Part shown: positions 58,471 to 64,000 of the stretch, in pieces | How the letters are laid out: the number at the start of each line of letters is the position of its first letter | Numbering within the stretch: position 1 is the stretch's first letter | Assembly: GCF_016406105.1 (NCBI RefSeq) | Contig: NZ_CP066308.1 | Span: 1,337,501 to 1,401,500 of the forward strand | Source of the DNA: Brevibacillus composti | GTDB taxonomy: Bacteria > Bacillota > Bacilli > Brevibacillales > Brevibacillaceae | DNA length: 64,000 nucleotides | Direction: 5' to 3' | Program-made: the position numbers and the translations under genes | Notes under the pieces: model-generated | Seen by the model: only the letters and a program-made list of their open reading frames with translations | Told to the model about the DNA's origin: nothing | Databases searched by the model: none

Positions 58471-59530
58471 AGACGATTTTTGGCCACAACTGGCTCCCGA
58501 TCCTGACCGGGCATCGCCGACATCCCAAACCCAGGGAGAGGTGCTGGACCCGGATCGGTACCGGGACCTGTATCAATTGGCTGAGACAGAGGGACTGCCC
58601 TATTTTGCCCGGCTAGGGGCAGCGGGCGACGTCGAATTGTTTCTCGTTTTTGAGAGCATCGATGCCTTTACGGACGCCACCCGTGACGCTGTTTCCGTGG
58701 AATGCAAGACGTACCGCAGCAAATTCCTGGCGGTGATCTGGACGCTTTCCGATCCGCTCCATCCGCTGGGCTTTCCGCTCTCCTTTGACATCAAGCGTGC
58801 AGAGGAGCGCTACATGGCCTTGCGCATGCTGGAGCAGGAGGAGGTCCTGCTCCACTACCTGGCCTACGAAGAGGGGCAGCTGACCCATATCTACACCGAA
58901 GGGATCAGCTTTAGCGCCGAAGAGAAGAGACAGGGGCACGGCATGATCGAGGCCCTCTATTACGATCGGGCGGACGCTCTCCCCGAGGAGGCCGAGGTGC
59001 AGGAGGTCGCCGAAGCACAGAGCGTCCCGCTCTCCTTTCTCTCAGACCGCACGCTCGGGGAAGCGGGGACGGCCTATCTGGTCGACTTCGACAGACTGAA
59101 GGAAAAACACGGAGAGGAGGAGGCGCAGCATCTCCTGATGAGCACCATTCACCAGGCCGTGTGGGTGATGCGCCGCCATGCCCGCAGCGAGGTGAGAGAG
59201 ACGTCCTTTACGATATGGGCGGCGGAAAAGGACGGGCTGCTCCGACTGATCGTGACACCTGCCATGTTCGATCTGTTTGAGGTTGTGCACATGGCGGAAG
59301 AAGAGGCCAACCCGTTTTCCCGCTTTCTTTTCACCTTGCCGGAATTCCTCTCCACCGAATCAGCGGAGCCGCTCCTTCATGGAGCCTATCCGCTGACTCG
59401 CCTGGAGGGAGGCACGCTCTACCATATTGAGCTGGATGAAGAGAGCGGACAGCGTCTCGCGGGGCTGTACGGCCGGCTATACGGGCCGCGTTTTCCGGAG
59501 ACGGTGAATCCGTATGATAGTCCTCGTTAA
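58460..59530 (+). CDS. Unrecognised acidic protein coupled to SurE
   Basis: 356 aa, soluble and acidic, with no signal peptide or membrane segment. Two similar-sized halves can be seen: residues 30-170 (YFARLGAAGDVELFLVFESIDAFTDAT...) and 180-350 (LGEAGTAYLVDFDRLKEKHGEEEAQHLL...). No catalytic motif is recognised. ATG 58460 overlaps the end of surE by 11 bp, so it is translated from the same message. A nucleotide-related or regulatory role is only a guess from position. Confidence 0.65.
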   Translation: MKNEDDFWPQLAPDPDRASPTSQTQGEVLDPDRYRDLYQLAETEGLPYFARLGAAGDVELFLVFESIDAFTDATRDAVSVECKTYRSKFLAVIWTLSDPLHPLGFPLSFDIKRAEERYMALRMLEQEEVLLHYLAYEEGQLTHIYTEGISFSAEEKRQGHGMIEALYYDRADALPEEAEVQEVAEAQSVPLSFLSDRTLGEAGTAYLVDFDRLKEKHGEEEAQHLLMSTIHQAVWVMRRHARSEVRETSFTIWAAEKDGLLRLIVTPAMFDLFEVVHMAEEEANPFSRFLFTLPEFLSTESAEPLLHGAYPLTRLEGGTLYHIELDEESGQRLAGLYGRLYGPRFPETVNPYDSPR

Positions 59531-59655
59531 CTTCTGTACAGCTGCTCTCGCCGAAAAAGGAGAAAAGTAGTCACCTTTCAACAAAGGAAAGGGGAAGCAG
59601 CAGTGCGAAGAGGTAGAGAGAGATTTACCATGGAAGGGTGAGGAGGATGAATTCC

Positions 59656-60132
59656 GTGCATCCAGAGATTGTTGAGGCCATCTCCGACTGTGCCCGTCTT
59701 TTTCAGGGAGAGATAGACAAGCTGGCAGAGACCTATTCACTTACAGTAGACAACCGTTTTCCCGCATTGGACCTGCATGTTCACCCGCATTTCCAGGCGA
59801 CGCTGGAGTACGCGCTCTGGGCCGACGCAGGGGTCATCGCGGTCAAAGGAAAGCTGAACCTCGACCAGGAGAAGATGCGGTGTGAATCGGTTTTGGTCAC
59901 GATGAAATTCTCCCTGACCTGTGAACCGCAGAGCGATATCGACTTCAAAAAGCTGCGCATCGAAGAGATCCTCTACGGCGAAGGGGAATTATGCTGGAGT
60001 GACCAGCCTGCAGGACTTACGGACCATCTGGAGCTGACGATCACCTTCCAGACGAAGCCAGGAGCGAGCAGAATGAATGAATACGTGCGCGGCGTTCTGG
60101 GTATCATAACCGGAAAGATGCTGGCCGCCTAG
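59656..60132 (+). CDS. Conserved hypothetical protein
   Basis: About 158 aa, soluble, alpha/beta, not recognised. Segments are LDLHVHPHFQATLEYALWADAGVIAVKGKLNLDQ and LTITFQTKPGASRMNEYVRGVLGIITG. GTG 59656 is chosen because AGGAGG lies 9 nt upstream; ATG 59647 abuts that site. The leader between 59531 and 59655 shows nothing else. A terminator follows. Confidence 0.6.
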   Translation: MHPEIVEAISDCARLFQGEIDKLAETYSLTVDNRFPALDLHVHPHFQATLEYALWADAGVIAVKGKLNLDQEKMRCESVLVTMKFSLTCEPQSDIDFKKLRIEEILYGEGELCWSDQPAGLTDHLELTITFQTKPGASRMNEYVRGVLGIITGKMLAA

Positions 60133-60134
60133 AG

Positions 60135-60167
60135 GGCTCCCCGTCCTGACGGGCGAGCCTTTTTTTG
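60135..60167 (+). terminator. Terminator
   Basis: GGCTC-CCCGT/ACGGG-CGAGCC (60135-60159) then seven T. Confidence 0.88.
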
Positions 60168-60202
60168 GTCGAAAACTGGAATGAGGGAGGGACTTGAAGC
60201 GG

Positions 60203-60781
60203 ATGCGTCTTTTTGTGGCTCTGGACATACCAGAGGAAGCGGCCGATTACATCGCCGACGTGCAAAAGAAAGTGCGCGGGGAAATTCGCGCGGAACGCTG
60301 GCAATCGCTGCATAATTTGCATCTCACCCTTCATTTTCTGGGGGAGGTCCATGAAGAGCTGGTCCCCGCCCTGTGTACGGACATGGATATCGTAAGCGAA
60401 ATCATCGCGCCGTTTTCTCTGCAAATCGGCGGATTCGGCGCATTCCCCCACCCGGAGCGTCCGCGCGTGCTCTGGCTGGGCCTGCGCGGGGAGATCGACC
60501 CGCTGAAGCAGCTTCATCTGCTGCTCGGCAAACGCTTTGACCTCCATCATGGGCTTTCCTATGACAAAAAGAAATACAGCCCACATATCACCCTGGCGCG
60601 GGGGCCGAAGACGGGGCCTGGCGGCGTGCCTGCGGCCGATTGGAACGAACGCTTTTTGCGGGCAGAGCCGCCCAGCTGGAGGGTGAACAGCTTTCATCTG
60701 TATCGGTCGGAGCTGAAGCCGGAAGGGGCTGTGCATACGGTCATCCACACGAGCCGATTTGCGAAAGATCACGGCAAGTAA
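60203..60781 (+). CDS. thpR: RNA 2',3'-cyclic phosphodiesterase (2'-5' RNA ligase family)
   Basis: This 192-aa enzyme of the 2H phosphoesterase superfamily has both HxT motifs: LHNLHLTLHFLGE (about 40-52) and YSPHITLARG (about 127-136). It opens 2',3'-cyclic phosphates on RNA ends, and the ligase activity is reversible. ATG 60203 gives the usual MRLFVALDIP start; TTG 60194 lies very close to GGGAGG. Length is normal. Confidence 0.92.
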   Translation: MRLFVALDIPEEAADYIADVQKKVRGEIRAERWQSLHNLHLTLHFLGEVHEELVPALCTDMDIVSEIIAPFSLQIGGFGAFPHPERPRVLWLGLRGEIDPLKQLHLLLGKRFDLHHGLSYDKKKYSPHITLARGPKTGPGGVPAADWNERFLRAEPPSWRVNSFHLYRSELKPEGAVHTVIHTSRFAKDHGK

Positions 60782-60870
60782 TCGCCATCCGGTGAATAAA
60801 CTGGTAGAGAGAACCATGGCTCACACCGTGTGATACCAGGGAGAGCCTGCCGGAGGGCGGTGGGAATCGG

Positions 60871-61539
60871 ATGGGTGAGTTCACAACCGGGATGTTGTAT
60901 CCGCGAAAATACGAACCGAAGGTATTGATCGCTCTGCCAAAATCGCGGCAGCCGTATTTTCACCGGAACATCAACCGGGACTGGAATGCCTTTTTTTTGC
61001 GTGATGAGTGGCTGGAGACAGCCCAAACCTTGCAGTTTATCCTGCACTTATCCCGCCAATGTGTTCCGCTGCTCTGGTTTCATGACGCGGAGGACGACGG
61101 CTGGGGATACCGGCTCTTTGATGCTGGCTACGAGGTCTCTTCGGCGACGATCAGCTACTCGCTGGACGCGGACATGGCCGAGAGCGAGTTTTGTCGCCGG
61201 TACCCTGAAGTGGATCTGCACCAAGCCATTATGGAAAGCGAGGATGTTCGGAATACCTATGAAGAGATTCTGAACAGAGTCATACGCTCAGAGGAGTACA
61301 GGCGGGAGGTGAGCAAAGGCATCAGCCGCGTCTGTCCGCCTTGCTTCGCGCGGATCGTCGGCCACAAGCAGGTGCAGCAGCTCCGTTCGCTGTTTGATTT
61401 GCAGCTGTTGACGGATGTCGACGAGGAGACAGGCGCATCTCTCCTCTACGATTCCGTCGATCTGTTCAAGGAAATACTGGGCATCGAGGAAATGATGTGG
61501 GTCAATTACACCTATCTGGCGAGCGGCGGTCAGAAATAA
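60871..61539 (+). CDS. Hypothetical protein
   Basis: 222 aa, soluble, rich in aromatic residues and Cys, with no recognised domain. Residues about 45-75 (EWLETAQTLQFILHLSRQCVPLLWFHDAEDDGWGY) and 130-165 (EEYRREVSKGISRVCPPCFARIVGHKQVQQLRS, with a CPPC pair) stand out. GGAGGGCGG precedes ATG 60871. It is followed by a bidirectional terminator and the convergent cheW. Confidence 0.65.
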   Translation: MGEFTTGMLYPRKYEPKVLIALPKSRQPYFHRNINRDWNAFFLRDEWLETAQTLQFILHLSRQCVPLLWFHDAEDDGWGYRLFDAGYEVSSATISYSLDADMAESEFCRRYPEVDLHQAIMESEDVRNTYEEILNRVIRSEEYRREVSKGISRVCPPCFARIVGHKQVQQLRSLFDLQLLTDVDEETGASLLYDSVDLFKEILGIEEMMWVNYTYLASGGQK

Positions 61540-61629
61540 GGGGAATGCAGCGCGAACAGTACAGTCGGCGATGGGCAGCTGCCGGGAAGTCGACCGGGAA
61601 AAAGAACGAGCGTGCACGCAGCCAAAAGA

Positions 61630-61658
61630 AAAACAGGCAGAAGGATCCGCCTGTTTTT
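61630..61658. terminator. Bidirectional terminator
   Basis: AAAACAGGC/GCCTGTTTT around a 10-nt loop with A- and T-runs, between two convergent genes. Confidence 0.88.
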
Positions 61659-61676
61659 TTGTTTTGGGGTTGTCTG

Positions 61677-62153
61677 TTATTTCTTCCATTGGGAGAAAAT
61701 CTCGTCTACGTCCAGCAGCATTACGAGCTTGTCCTGCATCCGGGCAATCCCGCTGAGGAATTTGCCATCGACACCGGCTACAATCGGCGGAGCGGGCTCG
61801 ATCAGCGAGGATGGGATATGCATGACCTCGGAGACAGCCTCGACGACGATCCCAATATTCAGCCCTTCCATTTGCAGGTCGACAAAACGGCTTTCCTCCG
61901 TAAGCGGCAGCGGCTCCAGGCCGAACATGATTCTGAGGTTGATAATCGGCAGGATGCGCCCGCGCAAATCGATGACGCCTTCGACATATGGGGGAGATTT
62001 GGGAAAACGGGTGACCGGCAAAGGTTTGATAATTTCCTTCACCAACGAGATCGGCAAGCCGTAATACTCATTACCCATTTGAAAGAGAATCGAATGGACT
62101 GTATTTTCTTCTGAATTCCAATCCGTATCTCCGCGTTGTTTCACCGTTTCCAT
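61677..62153 (-). CDS. cheW: CheW-type chemotaxis adaptor
   Basis: A single CheW domain of 158 aa (ILFQMGNEYYGLPISLVKEIIKP; YVEGVIDLRGRILPIINLRIMFGLEP; IGIVVEAVSEVMHIPSSLIEP; IARMQDKLVMLLDVDEIF), which links chemoreceptors to the CheA kinase. The CheV receiver domain is absent. ATG 62153 follows GGGAGGGA; the longer frame has no ribosome site. It is solitary: no cheA, receptors or flagellar genes are nearby. It may be a second, specialised CheW. Confidence 0.9.
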   Translation of the reverse strand: METVKQRGDTDWNSEENTVHSILFQMGNEYYGLPISLVKEIIKPLPVTRFPKSPPYVEGVIDLRGRILPIINLRIMFGLEPLPLTEESRFVDLQMEGLNIGIVVEAVSEVMHIPSSLIEPAPPIVAGVDGKFLSGIARMQDKLVMLLDVDEIFSQWKK

Positions 62154-62278
62154 TACGTGGTCCCTCCCAAGATCCTTTTGCAATCTATTCCCTTATTGTA
62201 CCACGGCCAAACCAGAGAGGGAGGGAAATTTTCTCAAAAGTGGAGCGGCAGAAAAGCTTCCGTCCCATATCGACAGGA

Positions 62279-62599
62279 CTACCAGGGAAAAAGGCCCAGA
62301 GATGACGCGACCACGACCCCCAGACTCACGCCGAAGCTGAGGAAAATATTTTTGCTGAGGGCCATCACGAGGAGGCAGATCAAGCTGGCTGCCAGAAACA
62401 GCGGCTGAATGACAAAGGTGCCGGACTGGACGAAAAGAGAAGGGAAGACCAGCGACGCAAATATTCCCAAGGGAATAAAACTGAGCCCGTTTCGCAGGCG
62501 GGGCGAAAAATGCTTGCTGGGCAGACGGAGAAAGGCCCGCCGCGAAAAATAGGTGAGCGCCGCCATGATCGCGAATAGCAGCAGCGTAGGGATGGTCAT
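62279..62599 (-). CDS. azlD: Branched-chain amino acid exporter small subunit
   Basis: A 106-aa protein with four membrane helices, AzlD family (LTYFSRRAFLRLPSKHFSPRLRNGLSFIPLGIFASLVFP). It pairs with AzlC to export branched-chain amino acids or analogues. Its ATG overlaps the azlC stop by 4 bp. Confidence 0.93.
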   Translation of the reverse strand: MTIPTLLLFAIMAALTYFSRRAFLRLPSKHFSPRLRNGLSFIPLGIFASLVFPSLFVQSGTFVIQPLFLAASLICLLVMALSKNIFLSFGVSLGVVVASSLGLFPW

Positions 62600-63336
62600 G
62601 CCGATTCAACTCCTCTGGTGTCTTCTTTCTCTCCCTGCTCTTCCTCCGCGTCCTTGGCGGGCAGCGCGTAACCGATGGCAAAAGCCAGGCAGCCGGCGAT
62701 CAGGACGGGCAGGCCGGTGGGGACGACAAATGACAATCCCACAGCGAGGGCCCCGCAGAGCAAAAAGGTCAAAATACGGATGAGGGAAGACAACTGATAA
62801 TAGGCGAGCGCCAGAAACATGGCCGTAAAGCTGAAGCCCAGTCCGAGCGCCGCGGGATCGGGAATCCAGCTCCCTGCGGCGGTTCCGATCCAGGTCCCGG
62901 CGCACCAGCCTGCGTACAGGCTCACGCTGACGCTCACGATATAGGGAAGATCACTTTGATGATGGCGAAAACGGTTCAAGGTGACAGCGTATTGTTCGTC
63001 TGTCAAAAAGAAGGCCAGCGCATTCACCTGAGAACGGGAAAACTGCTGATAATGCGGCGATATCGACAAGGCCATCAGGAAATGGCGCAGATTCAACAGG
63101 CAGGTAGTCAATATGATGGCCCAGATGCCCGCTTGCTCGGCGATCATGGAGCTGGCGGCAAACTGTGCCGCACCGGAGTAGACCAGCAGGGACATGGCGA
63201 CGCTTTCCCAGGAAGAGAGCCCCGCCTGCCCAGCCATCATGCCGAAAATGGCGCCAAACAGCACGTAGCTGGCGATCAGAGGAAGCGCGTCCAGCAGCCC
63301 TTGCTTCCAGGAAGAGTGGGGTGTTTCGTTTTTCAT
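62596..63336 (-). CDS. azlC: Branched-chain amino acid exporter large subunit
   Basis: A 246-aa protein with about seven membrane helices. The AzlC signature includes GAIFGMMAGQAGLSSWESVAMSLLVYSGAAQF, LLNLRHFLMALSISPH and FLTDEQYAV. The C-terminal 20 residues are acidic and cytoplasmic. Its start overlaps the stop of the MocR-like gene by 4 bp, so the aminotransferase/regulator and exporter are one operon. Confidence 0.94.
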   Translation of the reverse strand: MKNETPHSSWKQGLLDALPLIASYVLFGAIFGMMAGQAGLSSWESVAMSLLVYSGAAQFAASSMIAEQAGIWAIILTTCLLNLRHFLMALSISPHYQQFSRSQVNALAFFLTDEQYAVTLNRFRHHQSDLPYIVSVSVSLYAGWCAGTWIGTAAGSWIPDPAALGLGFSFTAMFLALAYYQLSSLIRILTFLLCGALAVGLSFVVPTGLPVLIAGCLAFAIGYALPAKDAEEEQGEKEDTRGVESA

Positions 63337-64000
63337 GAAAGTAGCTCCTTTCGCGATTGCAAAACATGGTCGATGATCTTCATCCCGCGGTCGATCTGGT
63401 CGGTGCGCTCATGCGTAAAGCACAGGCGGATATAGGGCTGCTCGGCCTCACGCAAAAGGAACATATCCCCGCAGGTAAAGGAGACGCCTTGCTGCAGACA
63501 TTCAGTCATCAACTGGCGCGGATTGATCTCCTCTGGGAGGGAGACCCAGAAGTAAAAGCCGCCGGCAGGACGTTCGTAGCGGATTCCCAGCGGGCGGAAT
63601 CGATCCAGATGACCGGCCATGATGGCGGCTTGCTCGGCATATTGCTTGCGTACCTCCTGCAGATGAGGCCGCAGCGCATCATCCCGCAGATAAGCGGCGA
63701 GAGCGAGCTGGCCCAGTGTATTGGTCGTAATGGACAGCTCCTTCATCCTCGTCAGGAGCCGGGCAAAGGAGCGATTGGCCGCTACCCAGCCGACCCGCAG
63801 GCCGGGAAAGAGCAGCTTGGAAAAGGTGTTCAGGTAAATCACATTCCCCGTCCGGTCCATCGATTTCAGCGAAGGGGGCGGCTCCGCGTCCAGATGGAGG
63901 TGGCGGTACGCGTCGTCTTCGACGATCGGCAGCTGATAGCGCTCACTGAGGGCGAGCAGTTTTTTGCGCCTGTCCAGCGACATCGTCCAGCCGGTCGGAT
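63333..64000 (-). CDS. PLP-dependent aminotransferase-fold protein (MocR-like), partial
   Basis: Only the C-terminal about 220 residues are in the window; the frame runs open past position 64000. The visible part is a class I/II aminotransferase fold: PTGWTMSLDRRKKLL just at the edge, EDDAYRHLHLD, and the PLP-binding Lys in YLNTFSKLLFPGLRVGW, ending with GGFYFWVSLPE and IRLCFTHE. In Bacillales such sequences next to azlCD are usually MocR/PdxR-type regulators with an N-terminal GntR DNA-binding domain. That domain would lie outside the window. Confidence 0.85.
   Translation of the reverse strand, partial: PTGWTMSLDRRKKLLALSERYQLPIVEDDAYRHLHLDAEPPPSLKSMDRTGNVIYLNTFSKLLFPGLRVGWVAANRSFARLLTRMKELSITTNTLGQLALAAYLRDDALRPHLQEVRKQYAEQAAIMAGHLDRFRPLGIRYERPAGGFYFWVSLPEEINPRQLMTECLQQGVSFTCGDMFLLREAEQPYIRLCFTHERTDQIDRGMKIIDHVLQSRKELLS

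Overview
The window looks like chromosome from an aerobic, endospore-forming member of the Bacillales, most likely Brevibacillus or a close relative (an inference from gene content and moderately GC-rich coding sequence; no search was run). Supporting genes are a small acid-soluble spore protein, spoVAC-spoVAD-spoVAE, the cortex hydrolase SleB, the GerW-type protein YtfJ, and Firmicutes-type map, pycA, yhaM, tpx and azlCD.

Layout: 1-980 is the 3' part of a 23S rRNA. No 5S gene follows it; instead there is a 15-gene tRNA array (1061-2934) ending at a strong terminator. Two tRNA genes in the array, Val(TAC) and Gly(GCC), are each followed by a related insert of 125-135 bp that ends in an exact 21-bp copy of that tRNA's own 3' end. 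Each of the two also has a related hairpin just upstream. This is the most unusual structure in the window. 3.4-7.3 kb carries a soluble histidine kinase, a TerC-type metal exporter, a YkoP-like protein and an MGDG-synthase-type glycosyltransferase. 7.3-14.5 kb is a sporulation and germination block: SASP, DUF1657, DUF421-DUF1657 fusion, SpoVAC/AD/AE, SleB, an L,D-transpeptidase, an SLH plus 3D-domain protein, YtfI and YtfJ. 14.7-19.5 kb (minus strand) has pyruvate carboxylase followed by an orphan FliD-like protein.

19.7-31.5 kb has tpx, an RluA pseudouridine synthase, a homogentisate (Tyr/Phe) degradation operon behind a structured 240-nt leader, map, nadE, DedA, yhaM and several small proteins. 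31.6-35.1 kb is an unfamiliar three-gene operon ending in a 686-aa SEC-C protein that carries a domain resembling the DNA-binding half of a tyrosine recombinase but no catalytic half. 35-47 kb has two MFS exporters, an LCP cell-wall ligase, a FadH-type dienoyl-CoA reductase with a FadR-like operator, an MBL lactonase-like enzyme, an SGNH esterase and a two-gene ABC exporter. 47.4-51.1 kb (minus strand) has an XPB-type helicase and an ECF sigma/anti-sigma pair. 51.3-56.7 kb has a CorC/HlyC protein and an ABC importer with two tandem paralogous binding lipoproteins. 57-64 kb has a TerB-like gene with a textbook SigW-type promoter, surE, thpR, cheW, azlCD and the end of a MocR-like aminotransferase gene cut by the window edge.

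Starts were chosen by ribosome-binding-site spacing, so several differ from the longest open frame. Family assignments rest on motifs recognised by eye.
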